Notes: generated by a model from the sequence alone, not told the origin. Counted from the first letter of the stretch, positions 1 through 8,511 are shown. The stretch is DNA of 51,771 nucleotides from JAXGXJ01 sp050943595 (GCA_050943595.1 JBMNPM010000010.1:1-51771); one strand, 5' to 3'. A program made the numbers and translations.

Positions 1-56
1 GTGGTGTAGACACTAATGGTGCTTGGCAATTGGGACGACATGCTCATCCCCTTCGC

Positions 57-248
57 TCAGGCGGCCTTGAGCAGAGAATATGTCATCGGCTCGGCGCAGA
101 GCAGACAGCGGTTGAGGATGCAGCGAAAGAGGTCAAGACGCCAGGAGCGACAATTGAGCCGATAGCAGAACTCGTCCAAGTAGGTTTGCAGGTGAGCAGG
201 TGAACAGGCGAGACGCCGTGAAAGACGTCCAGCATCCAGCGCCTTGGA
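57..248 (-). pseudogene. IS1595 (ISXO2-like) transposase relic, C-terminal end
   Basis: Reading the minus strand down to a TGA at 59-57 gives about 63 residues that resemble the C-terminus of ISXO2-like DDE transposases. The fragment contains HLQTYLDEFCYRLNCR followed by a basic, leucine-rich tail ending in PMTYSLLKAA. In that family this region follows the last catalytic residue and reads roughly AYLDEFxFRFNRR. The upstream part of the reading frame is missing: it runs into sequence of a different transposase type at about 290. It is therefore a decayed fragment. The assignment rests on recalled family patterns, not on a search. Confidence 0.55.
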
Positions 249-292
249 GTTGGAGTTGCCCCGGTTCCATGGACGATTAGGAGCTTTCGGAT

Positions 293-437
293 CTAGGCCT
301 CAGCCATGTATCTCCTTTCGTAGTTCATCGGGGAGAGATGGTCAAGACCTGATGAGTGCCGGCGGGTGGGGTTGTGCCGGCCCTCGATGAAGCTGAAGAT
401 GGCCATCTTGGCCTCTGTGTGCGTGTGGAGGCCGTCA
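293..437 (-). pseudogene. IS3-family transposase (OrfB) relic, C-terminal end
   Basis: The minus strand ending at TAG 295-293 encodes EAKMAIFSFIEGRHNPTRRH, then a short stretch and LSPMNYERRYMAEA. This matches the usual end of IS3-family OrfB integrases (IFDYIExFYNPxRRHSxLGYLSPxxYE). Only the last 45 or so residues remain, and the frame meets the 3' end of rarA at about 435. The fragment sits directly against the IS1595-like relic, so the left edge of the window is a nest of dead insertion sequences. It may have replaced the original sequence downstream of rarA. Confidence 0.65.
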
Positions 438-1808
438 GTCGCGCGTTCCTCTCCTTCGTAAAGTACGCATCTTCATCAGGAACTCGCCTAACCGAGCCTC
501 CCCTCCGTTGGTCGTGGGACGGTAGAACTCACAGTCCCACAGGCCCTCGGGGAGATAGCGCAGGGTTCCGTAGCCACCCTCATCGTGCGGATACTCGTAG
601 CCTACACCATGCCCCAAGACCTTAGCGCCCGAATATCCGGTGCTACGTAGAAACACCGGGGGAGCCTGGGCACCGTGCTGCTTCACTTCTTCGAGTGCCG
701 CACATATCCCCAGATAGGAGGCGTTGGACTTGGGTGCGCAACTCAGATAGGTCACCCCGTGAGCGAGGTTGATGCGACATTCGGGCATACCCACAAACTC
801 CACAGCACGTGACACCGCCACAGCGATCTCCAGGGCGCGGGGATCAGCGTTACCAATGTCCTCAGATGCGAAGATGATCATTCGCCGCGCGATGAACTTG
901 GGATCCTCACCCCCCGTGAGCATGACGGCTAGATAGTAGAGTGCCGCGTCAGGATCAGACCCGCGCAAGCTCTTGATAAAGGCGGAGATGACATCGTAGT
1001 GAGCCGAAGCATCCTTGTCATACAACACGAATTTACGCTGCGCGGCCTGCTCGACAGTGGCCGTATCTAGACACTCCATGTCCTGAGCACGAGCCAACCC
1101 GAGCGCCCGCTCCAAGATGCTCAGAGACCGGCGTGCATCTCCGAGTCCCGCCTGTGCAACAAGGTCGAGTGCTTCGGGAGTCACCTCCACCGCGGGGCGC
1201 GCAGCTGATACGACGCCCTCGCGGCCTTCGCCGGCCCGTATGACATCCGCCTCAGCGGCCAGGGCCCGCTCGAGCAACGTCCGGATGTCGGCCGGCGACA
1301 GATGCTCGAACTGGTACAACTCACACCTGGAGATCAGTGCGGGGATCACCTCGAAGTAGGGGTTCTCCGTAGAGGCACCGACGAGAATCAAGACGCCGTC
1401 TTCGACCGCATGCAGCAGCGCATCCTGTTGCGCCTTTGAAAAGCGATGGATCTCATCGATGAACAGCACGGTCGTGCGGCCGTGTTCGGCGCGAGCGCGG
1501 GTGGCCTGCTCAATGACCTTACGGACATCAGCCACTCCTGAGCTGACGGCCGACAACTCCTCGTAACGCGCTTTTATCTTGGCCGCTACCAGACGGGCGA
1601 CGGTCGTCTTGCCGGTACCCGGCGGCCCGAACAGGATCATGGAACCGACCGCCTCCGTCTCCAACGCCACCCGCAACGGAGCCGCCGGACCGAGCAGGTG
1701 CTGCTGTCCCACCACGTCTTCCAGGCGGCGCGGGCGCATCCTGGCAGCCAGTGGCCCACGCACGGATAGATCGGCTTCTAGACCGGCACTGAACAAATCG
1801 GCTTCCAT
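435..1808 (-). CDS. rarA: Replication-associated recombination protein RarA (MgsA-type AAA+ ATPase)
   Basis: A clamp-loader-like AAA+ ATPase that acts at stalled replication forks. The 457-residue product has Walker A GPPGTGKTT at 61-69, Walker B VLFIDEIHRF at 114-123, sensor 1 GASTENP at 144-150 and an arginine-finger-type SRCELY at 160-165. Helical and tetramerisation domains follow, with the family's characteristic FASEDIGNADPRAL and YLPEGL segments. The length is typical. The ATG at 1808 was chosen because MEADLF leads straight into the conserved N-terminus; the open frame extends further up only through repeat-element sequence. A repeat element ends 10 bases before this ATG and no good Shine-Dalgarno is visible, so expression may be altered. 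The last residues abut an IS3 relic. Confidence 0.93.
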   Translation of the reverse strand: MEADLFSAGLEADLSVRGPLAARMRPRRLEDVVGQQHLLGPAAPLRVALETEAVGSMILFGPPGTGKTTVARLVAAKIKARYEELSAVSSGVADVRKVIEQATRARAEHGRTTVLFIDEIHRFSKAQQDALLHAVEDGVLILVGASTENPYFEVIPALISRCELYQFEHLSPADIRTLLERALAAEADVIRAGEGREGVVSAARPAVEVTPEALDLVAQAGLGDARRSLSILERALGLARAQDMECLDTATVEQAAQRKFVLYDKDASAHYDVISAFIKSLRGSDPDAALYYLAVMLTGGEDPKFIARRMIIFASEDIGNADPRALEIAVAVSRAVEFVGMPECRINLAHGVTYLSCAPKSNASYLGICAALEEVKQHGAQAPPVFLRSTGYSGAKVLGHGVGYEYPHDEGGYGTLRYLPEGLWDCEFYRPTTNGGEARLGEFLMKMRTLRRRGTRD

Positions 1809-1818
1809 GCTCGTGATT

Positions 1819-1985
1819 CTAGCAGGCTGCTGAAATATGACATTTCGCCGCCAGAACACGATTAGCGCGCGAGAGAAGGGTAGAGGGAGCGCGAATAGCA
1901 GCGCTATTCGCGCGACCGATGACATACTATCGTGCTGCTCAACACGTTCTGGCGGCCGGGGCTTCGTTTTTCAGCAGCCGCCTAG
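1819..1985. repeat. MITE-like palindromic element, copy 1 (full length)
   Basis: A 167-base non-coding element bounded by CTAG at 1819-1822 and CTAG at 1982-1985. The two ends are long imperfect inverted repeats: both read CTAG, two bases, GGCTGCTGAAA, and about 13 bases further in both carry CCGCCAGAAC. The centre holds a perfect 11-base-pair stem (1889-1899 with 1903-1913). A near-identical copy lies at 12338-12502 and fragments lie at 22957-23042 and 34015-34053. CTAG may be a target duplication or part of the repeat. It looks like a non-autonomous miniature transposable element. No transposase with matching ends is in the window. Confidence 0.8.
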
Positions 1986-2054
1986 CAGCGCACCTATGCG
2001 CGTGGAGAAGCCGGCTCCGTTGCTACAAGCCACGGGCGGGACCCCACACCCCAT

Positions 2055-3044
2055 CTAGTCCAGGCTACTGTAGCTCCCCATGCCCAGATATTTCTCCCGC
2101 CGCAGTCGCAGCCGTTTCAGCGGCTCAAGACGCTCGAGATCGCTCAGGGCCAACTGGATCTCACGGCTGACACGCCTGACCGTAGCCTGGTGATCTGTGT
2201 GAGCGCCACCCTCCGGCTCCGGGATCACGGCATCTATCAGACCCAGACGGAGCAGATCCGGCGCCAGGAGGCCGAGCGCCTCCGCGGCCCGAGACGCTTC
2301 GGCCGCGTCACGCCACAAGAGGGCGGCGCATCCTTCAGGGGAGATCACCGAGTACACCGAATTCTCCAGCATGAACACCCTGTCGGCGACCCCCAGTGCC
2401 AAAGCTCCTCCAGAGCCTCCTTCACCGATCACCACGGCCACCGTGGACACACGCAGTTCAGCAAAGACCCTGATGCTCTGAGCGATAGCCCCGGCCTGCC
2501 CACCTTCTTCCGCATCCTTGCCCGGATAAGCCCCTGGAGTGTCGACCAACGTCACCACCGGTAGCCCGAATTTCTCAGCCAATCCCGCCAGACGCATAGC
2601 CTTGCGGTAACCTTCGGGCCGGGCCATGCCGAAGGTGTGCTCCTGCCGCTCCTTGAGCGTGTGCCCTTTCTGATGCCCGATGATCATGATCCGCCTTCCC
2701 CCCAGCGTGCCCAAGCCGCCGATGATGGCCCGATCGTCTCCATGGAGACGGTCCCCACGGAGCTCGAGAAAATCCGGCACGGCCAAGCCGAGGTAATCGG
2801 ACGTCTGCGGGCGCTCCTGATGGCGGGCGAGCTGCACGGTCTTCCACGCACTTTCGGACGTGTCGCGGGCCCTAAGCGAACCCAGTCGATCCTGGATCTT
2901 TTTGATCTCTTCCGAGTAGCTCACTCCAGGAAGGGCCGACAGCTTGCGCAGTTCCTGTAAACGTTGCAGCAGCCGCAGGACTTCGCTCTGATATGAGCGA
3001 CTGAGCGTCGACAGCCTATCCTCCTGCGTGGCCACCGGCGTCAC
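2055..3044 (-). CDS. accA: Acetyl-CoA carboxylase carboxyltransferase subunit alpha
   Basis: Carboxyltransferase alpha subunit, which with AccD transfers carboxyl from carboxybiotin to acetyl-CoA to make malonyl-CoA in the cytoplasm. The 329-residue product has the usual helical N-terminus with coiled-coil character (about 10-60), IIGHQKG at 121-127, the glycine-rich GEGGSGGALALGVAD at 207-221 and ISPEGCA at 234-240. It starts at a GTG (3044) that shares bases with the accD stop (GTGA overlap), so the two subunits are translationally coupled. It is the last gene of the fatty acid operon. The biotin carrier and carboxylase genes (accB, accC) are not nearby. Confidence 0.95.
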   Translation of the reverse strand: MTPVATQEDRLSTLSRSYQSEVLRLLQRLQELRKLSALPGVSYSEEIKKIQDRLGSLRARDTSESAWKTVQLARHQERPQTSDYLGLAVPDFLELRGDRLHGDDRAIIGGLGTLGGRRIMIIGHQKGHTLKERQEHTFGMARPEGYRKAMRLAGLAEKFGLPVVTLVDTPGAYPGKDAEEGGQAGAIAQSIRVFAELRVSTVAVVIGEGGSGGALALGVADRVFMLENSVYSVISPEGCAALLWRDAAEASRAAEALGLLAPDLLRLGLIDAVIPEPEGGAHTDHQATVRRVSREIQLALSDLERLEPLKRLRLRREKYLGMGSYSSLD

Positions 3045-3823
3045 CGCCCCCCCAAGAGACCCAGACAGCGGATGAGAACATCCTTGAGCTGTCGACGGTC
3101 GACGACCATGTCGATCTGTCCATGAGCCAACTGCGACTCCGAGGAGCCGAAATCGGGAGGGAGCTTCTCGCGCGTGGTCTGCTCAATCACCCGTGCACCC
3201 GCGAAGCGCATAACGGCACCGGGTTCCGCCAGGATGATGTCCGCCACTGTAGCGAAGCTGGCCAGAACGCCTCCCGTAGTCGGATGGGTGAGGATGGAGA
3301 TAAACGGCAGGCGGGCCTCAGCCAACACCTGCACCGCCACCACCGTCTTGGCCATCTGCATGAGGGATAGGAGACCCTCCTGCATCCGAGCACCCCCCGA
3401 AGCGGTCACCACCACCAGAGGGATGTGTTGATCACAGGCGCTCAGAACCAAACGATGGAAGGTCTCCCCAACCACCGATCCCATCGACCCACCCAGGAAG
3501 TTAAAATCCATAACCCCCAGGGCCACGGACGTTCCCCCGATCGCACACACCGCAGCTGCAAGTGCTTCGGTGAGGCCGGTCTCGAGCTGCGCCTCAGACA
3601 GGCGTTCTGGATAAGGCCGCAGGTCGACGAAAGCCAAGGGGTCCGCGGGACGGAGCCCCGCAGCTATGAAATTCACAGTACCCGGATCGGCCAACTGCGC
3701 GATGCGGGCGGAGGCCGATAGCACGAAGTGATATCCGCAACGCGGGCAAACTCGTAAGGAAGCCACCAGTTCAGCCGCGGGCAGGAAGTTCTTGCAACGC
3801 CGGCAGTGCTCGCCCTCACCCAC
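3041..3823 (-). CDS. accD: Acetyl-CoA carboxylase carboxyltransferase subunit beta
   Basis: Zinc-ribbon carboxyltransferase beta subunit, the partner of AccA. From the GTG at 3823 it is 260 residues, with zinc ligands C7, C10, C26 and C29 and the crotonase-like core including GGSMGSVVGE and TASGGARMQEG. This start leaves only six residues before the first cysteine and has no Shine-Dalgarno. Upstream, the frame stays open and GGAGGGG at about 3879-3885 stands five bases before an ATA at 3876-3874, giving IAKYVTVQVTKKEPP before the zinc ribbon. That length fits AccD better, so the true start may be the non-standard ATA codon. The 3' end overlaps accA by four bases. Confidence 0.93.
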   Translation of the reverse strand: MGEGEHCRRCKNFLPAAELVASLRVCPRCGYHFVLSASARIAQLADPGTVNFIAAGLRPADPLAFVDLRPYPERLSEAQLETGLTEALAAAVCAIGGTSVALGVMDFNFLGGSMGSVVGETFHRLVLSACDQHIPLVVVTASGGARMQEGLLSLMQMAKTVVAVQVLAEARLPFISILTHPTTGGVLASFATVADIILAEPGAVMRFAGARVIEQTTREKLPPDFGSSESQLAHGQIDMVVDRRQLKDVLIRCLGLLGGR

Positions 3824-3984
3824 CGGCGCGACCGGGGGCTCTTTCTTGGTGACCTGTACGGTTACGTACTTAGCTATGTCGTCCCCTCCGTGCGACCTGC
3901 GTCATCGCCTTGCGTACCCTGTCCCGACGAGCAGCCGGCGCCGGCCCTCAAGACGATACGTCCTTCTTCAGCAGCTTGCTAACG

Positions 3985-5247
3985 CTACCCGCGCCACGCA
4001 CGGAATACGACGGCCACGTTGTGTCCACCGAAACCAAAGCTGTTCGACATGGCCACCTCCACCTGTGCCTCGCGGGCCATGTTGGGCACATAATCGAGAT
4101 CACAGAGTGGGTCGGGATCATCGAGATTGATGGTCGGTGGTACCTTGCCGGCCTCCATAGCAAGAACGGTAGCAGCCGCTTCGAGGCCGCCGGCCGCGCC
4201 AAGACAGTGTCCAAAGATGCTCTTGGTCGAGCTGACCATCACCCGGTCGGCATGCGCGCCCAGCGAGAGCTTTATGGCCTTGGTCTCCATGGCATCACCG
4301 AGAGGGGTCGAGGTACCGTGGGCGTTGATATAGTCCACCTCGGAAGGATCAATCCCGGCATCACGGATAGCCCTGCTCATTGCCAGACCGGCCGGCTTGC
4401 CCGTCTCATCCGGTTCGGTGAGATGGAAGGCGTCGGCGGTCATCCCGTAGCCGATCACCTCGGCATAGATATGCGCCCCCCGGGCGAGCGCATGCTCTAA
4501 TTCCTCGAGGACGAGCACTCCGCTCCCTTCACCCATGACGAAGCCGTCGCGCCCCGCATCGAAGGGGCGGCTGGCCTTCTCAGGCTCGTCGTTGCGCGTC
4601 GAGAGTGCCCGTGCGGCGGCGAACGCACCTATGCCGACCTCGTTGACAGCCGCTTCGGCACCCCCGGCGAACATGGCCGTAGCATCTCCGCGGCGAATGA
4701 TGGAGAAGGCGTCTCCCAGCGCGTTCGTCCCCGCGGCGCAGGCCGTGCAGGTAGCGTCAACCGCACCCTTCAAACCGAGCAGGACGGAACTCATGGCCGA
4801 AGCCATGTTGGGGATCATCATGGGGATGAAGAACGGACTCAGACGTGTGGGCCCTTTCTCGAGTAGAACCCCAGTCTGCTCTAGGAACGTATCCAGACCG
4901 CCGACCCCCGAACCGATGAGCGCCCCAACGGCATAGGGATCCTTAGAGATGGGGTAGCCGGAATCCTCAAGGGCGAGCATGGCGGCTGAGACCCCGTATT
5001 GCGCGTAGCGGTCGAGCCGCCGGGACATCTTCTTGTCGATGAAGTCCGTGACCTGGAAGTCCCGCACCTCTGCAGCTATCTTAACGGGGTAGTCCGTGGT
5101 ATCAAAGCGCGAGATCTGACGGACCCCCGAGCGCCCCGCGAGGACAGATTCGAAGAACAGGTCCTTGCCGACCCCGACCGGCGAGACAACCCCTACACCC
5201 GTTACGACCACTCGTCTCAGTTCGATCGTCTTGGCTGTGTCGCTCAC
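3985..5247 (-). CDS. fabF: 3-oxoacyl-[acyl-carrier-protein] synthase II
   Basis: Condensing enzyme that elongates acyl-ACP with malonyl-ACP. The 420-residue thiolase-fold product carries the nucleophile cysteine in TACAAGT (C170), the histidines of NAHGTSTPLGD (H310) and FGHCLGAAGG (H347), and the lysine of SSTKS (K342), a complete FabF/FabB active site. The GTG at 5247 was preferred over the GTG at 5256 because AGGAGG (5261-5256) sits eight bases before it. It follows fabG by 21 bases. In many genomes acpP lies between these two genes; here there is no room for it. Confidence 0.95.
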   Translation of the reverse strand: MSDTAKTIELRRVVVTGVGVVSPVGVGKDLFFESVLAGRSGVRQISRFDTTDYPVKIAAEVRDFQVTDFIDKKMSRRLDRYAQYGVSAAMLALEDSGYPISKDPYAVGALIGSGVGGLDTFLEQTGVLLEKGPTRLSPFFIPMMIPNMASAMSSVLLGLKGAVDATCTACAAGTNALGDAFSIIRRGDATAMFAGGAEAAVNEVGIGAFAAARALSTRNDEPEKASRPFDAGRDGFVMGEGSGVLVLEELEHALARGAHIYAEVIGYGMTADAFHLTEPDETGKPAGLAMSRAIRDAGIDPSEVDYINAHGTSTPLGDAMETKAIKLSLGAHADRVMVSSTKSIFGHCLGAAGGLEAAATVLAMEAGKVPPTINLDDPDPLCDLDYVPNMAREAQVEVAMSNSFGFGGHNVAVVFRAWRG

Positions 5248-5268
5248 GATGACCACCTCCTACCTTGT

Positions 5269-6024
5269 CTAGATGCCCAGCCCCCCATCCACAGGCAGCA
5301 CGGCACCGGTGATGAATGCAGCATCGTCGCCAGCCAGAAAGGCGACGGCCGCCGCAACTGCTTCCGGCTCTCCTATGCGACCGAGGGGGATCTGATCGAT
5401 GATGGCCTTGCGAGGCGCCTCAGGCAAGGCGGCCGTCATCTCGGTCTCAATGTAACCGGGGGCGACCGCGTTCACACGAACGTTGCGCGAGGCTACTTCA
5501 CGGGCGAGGGACTTCGTTAATCCGATCATGCCGGCTTTGGCGGCCGAGTAGTTGACCTGGCCGGCGTTACCCCGTCTTCCCACCACGCTGGAGATACCTA
5601 TGATGGAACCCCGACGGCGCTTGATCATACCGCGCAGGACCGCTTTGCTCATGAGAAAGGCGCCCTTGAGGTTGACCGTCAGCACCGCGTCCCAATCGGC
5701 CTCGCTCATGACGAGTGCAAGCCCGTCACGGGTGATCCCCGCATTGTTGACCAGGATGTCGACGGGCCCCAGAGCCGACTCCACTGCCGCCACCGCGGCT
5801 CGGACCCCATCGTCCGTGGAGATATCAGCCTTGACGAACGTCGTCGGCGATCCCGAAACCTGTTCCACCTCGCGGGCGGTATCGGCACCGGCCTCCATGA
5901 CGTCGACAAGAGCCACTTTCGCTCCATCCGCGGCCAAACGCAGGGCAATGGCCTTACCGATACCTCTAGCACCGCCGGTCACGAGGGCTACACGTCCTTC
6001 GAGAGGTCTGTCTACTTCGTTCAT
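5269..6024 (-). CDS. fabG: 3-oxoacyl-[acyl-carrier-protein] reductase
   Basis: NADPH-dependent short-chain dehydrogenase that reduces 3-oxoacyl-ACP. The 251 residues include the cofactor motif TGGARGIG at 16-23, NNAG at 93-96, N118, the catalytic serine region GISS at 143-146, and Y159 and K163 in YSAAK. It ends in the family-typical ITGAVLPVDGG. The ATG at 6024 overlaps the fabD stop (ATGA), consistent with coupled translation. SDR family members have many substrates; assignment to FabG comes from the motif set and its place inside the fatty acid operon. Confidence 0.94.
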   Translation of the reverse strand: MNEVDRPLEGRVALVTGGARGIGKAIALRLAADGAKVALVDVMEAGADTAREVEQVSGSPTTFVKADISTDDGVRAAVAAVESALGPVDILVNNAGITRDGLALVMSEADWDAVLTVNLKGAFLMSKAVLRGMIKRRRGSIIGISSVVGRRGNAGQVNYSAAKAGMIGLTKSLAREVASRNVRVNAVAPGYIETEMTAALPEAPRKAIIDQIPLGRIGEPEAVAAAVAFLAGDDAAFITGAVLPVDGGLGI

Positions 6025-6986
6025 TTATCTTCGTCCTCCTCGTCTGCGGCACTCGACGCAGCCGCGAGGGCCTCGCCCAGGTCCGATGTAGTGGCTGTAG
6101 CAGCCGCTGGGAGACGCCGGGCTATCCGTTTTATAAGTCCGCACAGCACGTTGCCCGGACCGACCTCCAGCGCCCGTTGCGGGGCGCCGGGGGCCGCCAG
6201 TATCGCTTCGATACTCTGCATGAATCTCACTGGAGACACCAGTTGGCGGGCCATGACCTCGGCCAACTCGGTCGAGGCAGGGTAGCGCACTTCCGTGGTG
6301 GAGAAGAACCTGGCCCCCTCCGCGGACCCACCGGCGCGGAACGTCACTTGGGCCAGAGCGTGAGAGAGACTCTCCGCCGCACCCGCCATGAACGGAGTAT
6401 GGAACGCTCCGGACACGGCCAGCGGCAGTACCCGTTTGGCTCCCTGTTCCCGAGCAGCCTCACCCGCCGCCTGCACACCTTCGGGCGATCCGGACACAAC
6501 CACCTGCCCCGGTGAGTTGTAGTTGGCAACCCAGACATCGTCCAGCGACGAGCATAGGTCGTCGACTGCATCTCCATCCAATCCGATGATGGCGGCCATC
6601 GCACCCTGTCGCTCCAAACCGCAGTCGTGCATCGCCCGGGCCCGAGCGTCGACAACCCGCAGAGCATCGGCGAAGGTCAGATGGCCGGTTGCCACGAGGG
6701 CCGAGTATTCGCCCAGGGAGTGCCCAGCAGCCATGCGGAACTCCAGTCCCTGTTCCTCCAAGAGTCTCCACGTAGCCACACTGCAGGTGAGGATGGCCAA
6801 TTGAGTATGGTCCGTCCGCGTCAGATCCTCCATACTCCCGTGGAGGCACAGCTCACCCACATCCCAGCCCAGAGTCTCGCCAGCCTCAGCGAAGACCGCG
6901 CGCGCGATCGGAAACTCCCACAAGAGTTCAGCCATGCCGGGAGACTGGCTCCCCTGGCCGGGAAAGAGCAGGAGTAATGATGTCAT
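6021..6986 (-). CDS. fabD: Malonyl-CoA:ACP transacylase
   Basis: Loads malonyl groups from CoA onto acyl carrier protein. The 321-residue product begins LLLLFPGQGSQ at 4-14, has the acyl-enzyme serine in GHSLGE (S90) and the catalytic histidine in GAFHTPFM (H196). The start at 6986 forms an ATGA overlap with the fabH stop and places the PGQGSQ motif at the normal distance from the N-terminus; the longer open frame upstream only reads through fabH in another frame. The C-terminal tail is acidic (DEEDEDK). Confidence 0.95.
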   Translation of the reverse strand: MTSLLLLFPGQGSQSPGMAELLWEFPIARAVFAEAGETLGWDVGELCLHGSMEDLTRTDHTQLAILTCSVATWRLLEEQGLEFRMAAGHSLGEYSALVATGHLTFADALRVVDARARAMHDCGLERQGAMAAIIGLDGDAVDDLCSSLDDVWVANYNSPGQVVVSGSPEGVQAAGEAAREQGAKRVLPLAVSGAFHTPFMAGAAESLSHALAQVTFRAGGSAEGARFFSTTEVRYPASTELAEVMARQLVSPVRFMQSIEAILAAPGAPQRALEVGPGNVLCGLIKRIARRLPAAATATTSDLGEALAAASSAADEEDEDK

Positions 6987-8047
6987 GTCGACCTCTCTCC
7001 GCAAACCTCCGCACTCTGCGTCCATTCCATCAAACACGCTCCCCAGGTCAACCCCGCTCCAAAGCCCATCAGTAGCACGAGATGTCCTTTCTTGAGTCGG
7101 CCTTCGGCCCTCGCTTCCGCCAGGCACAGAGGTATCGAGGCACAAGAGGTGTTGCCGTAGCGCTGCAAGTTCGTGTAGGTCTTCTCCGCAGGGACACCCA
7201 GTCGTTTGGCAGCTGCTTCTATGATGCGCAGATTGGCCTGGTGCGGCACAAACAGGTCGATCTCAGCCACATCGCGACCGCAGCGCTCCAACACCCGCCT
7301 CGCAGAACGCGCGATGACGCGAGTGGCGAACTTGTAAACCTCAGCGCCGTTCATCTTCATGTAGTGCATACGTTCGGAGACGGTCTCCTGCGAGGCCGGA
7401 ACGCGTGAGCCACCTGCAGGGATAGCCAGAAATTCCCCGCCTGCGCCGTCGTTGCCCAGATCGTAGCCGAGTATGCCCCGAGGCGATCGAGCGGTACCGT
7501 CCATACCTAGAGCCGATGGTTCTGGAAGAGCCGAGACCACCACCGCCCCAGCTCCGTCCCCAAAGAGGATTGCCGTCGAGCGATCCTCAGGGTCGATGAT
7601 GCGAGAGATGGCTTCTGCTCCCACCACCAAAACATGTTCATGGAGCCCACCGGCTACCGTCCCCGTGGCCATGGCCAACGCGTAGACGAACCCCGTGCAT
7701 CCGGCCAGTACGTCGAAGCTGCCGGCGTTCACGCAGCCCAGAAGATGGGCAACGCGCGAAGCCGTCGCAGGCATGATCTGATCGGGGGAGATACTGGCGG
7801 TGATCACCAAGTCGATGTCCTCAGGAGATAGGTGGGCATCCTGCAGAGCCTCGCGCCCTGCCGGGATACCGAGGTCAGAAGAACTCAGACCCGGAGCCGC
7901 CACCCGGCGTTCATGTATGCCGGTGCGCTGGCGCACCCACTCGTCCGAGGTATCGATAACGGCCGCCAGATCGTCGTTGGTGACCACAGTACTGGGTAGG
8001 TGGGTCCCCACCCCAGAAATGGTCACGGGCCTCCCTATCAACGGCAC
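6983..8047 (-). CDS. fabH: 3-oxoacyl-[acyl-carrier-protein] synthase III
   Basis: Initiating condensing enzyme that joins an acyl-CoA primer to malonyl-ACP. The 354-residue product has the catalytic triad C117 (DVLAGCTGF), H269 (FVPHQANLRI) and N299 (RYGNTSC), with GDGAGAVV at 163-170. The start is a GTG at 8047. An internal GTG at residue 8 (VTISGVGT) is preceded closely by GGGAGG and could be used instead, since many FabH proteins begin near that point. It overlaps fabD by four bases and follows fabZ by 20 bases. Confidence 0.94.
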   Translation of the reverse strand: MPLIGRPVTISGVGTHLPSTVVTNDDLAAVIDTSDEWVRQRTGIHERRVAAPGLSSSDLGIPAGREALQDAHLSPEDIDLVITASISPDQIMPATASRVAHLLGCVNAGSFDVLAGCTGFVYALAMATGTVAGGLHEHVLVVGAEAISRIIDPEDRSTAILFGDGAGAVVVSALPEPSALGMDGTARSPRGILGYDLGNDGAGGEFLAIPAGGSRVPASQETVSERMHYMKMNGAEVYKFATRVIARSARRVLERCGRDVAEIDLFVPHQANLRIIEAAAKRLGVPAEKTYTNLQRYGNTSCASIPLCLAEARAEGRLKKGHLVLLMGFGAGLTWGACLMEWTQSAEVCGERST

Positions 8048-8067
8048 GGAAGACGCCTAACCGCCGC

Positions 8068-8511
8068 TTAACGATCCACTACAACGAAGGTGAGCATGCC
8101 GCTGCAAACCAGCGTCGACCCCACGAACGCCTTGCCCTGCCCCCGGCCCACAGGTCCACGGCTGGCTCCCAAGCAGGTTTCCAACCGTAGCGTATCTCCG
8201 GGCATTACCGGGCGTTTGAAGCGCACGTTGTCCACCCCTCCGAAGAGCACGATCTTGTCTTGGTCGGTGCCCCCGGCGAGTAGAGCCACACAGCCGGCCT
8301 GCGCCATGGCTTCAACAATCAGGACACCGGGAAAGACGGGGTGCCCAGGAAAATGTCCCCTGAAGACGTCTTCGGTCTCAAGAACGTCCTTCTCCGCTAT
8401 GGCGTATTCTCCAGGCACCAGCTCAATAACCCTGTCCAAGAGCAGGAAGGGTTCTCTGTGCGGGATGATCGCCTCTATCTGGCTCTTGTTCAACACGCCT
8501 CGACGCACCAT
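8068..8511 (-). CDS. fabZ: 3-hydroxyacyl-[acyl-carrier-protein] dehydratase
   Basis: Hotdog-fold dehydratase of the elongation cycle and first gene of the fatty acid operon. The 147-residue product has IPHREPFLLLDRV at 16-28, the catalytic histidine H53 in GHFPGHPVFPG and the paired glutamate E67 in VEAMAQAG, with the usual 14-residue spacing. The ATG at 8511 was chosen because it gives normal family length; the much longer open frame above it is only the reverse of the divergent exonuclease gene. GTG or TTG codons a few residues on (VLNKSQIEAI) are alternatives. The promoter must lie in 8512-8611, shared with the divergent gene. Confidence 0.92.
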   Translation of the reverse strand: MVRRGVLNKSQIEAIIPHREPFLLLDRVIELVPGEYAIAEKDVLETEDVFRGHFPGHPVFPGVLIVEAMAQAGCVALLAGGTDQDKIVLFGGVDNVRFKRPVMPGDTLRLETCLGASRGPVGRGQGKAFVGSTLVCSGMLTFVVVDR

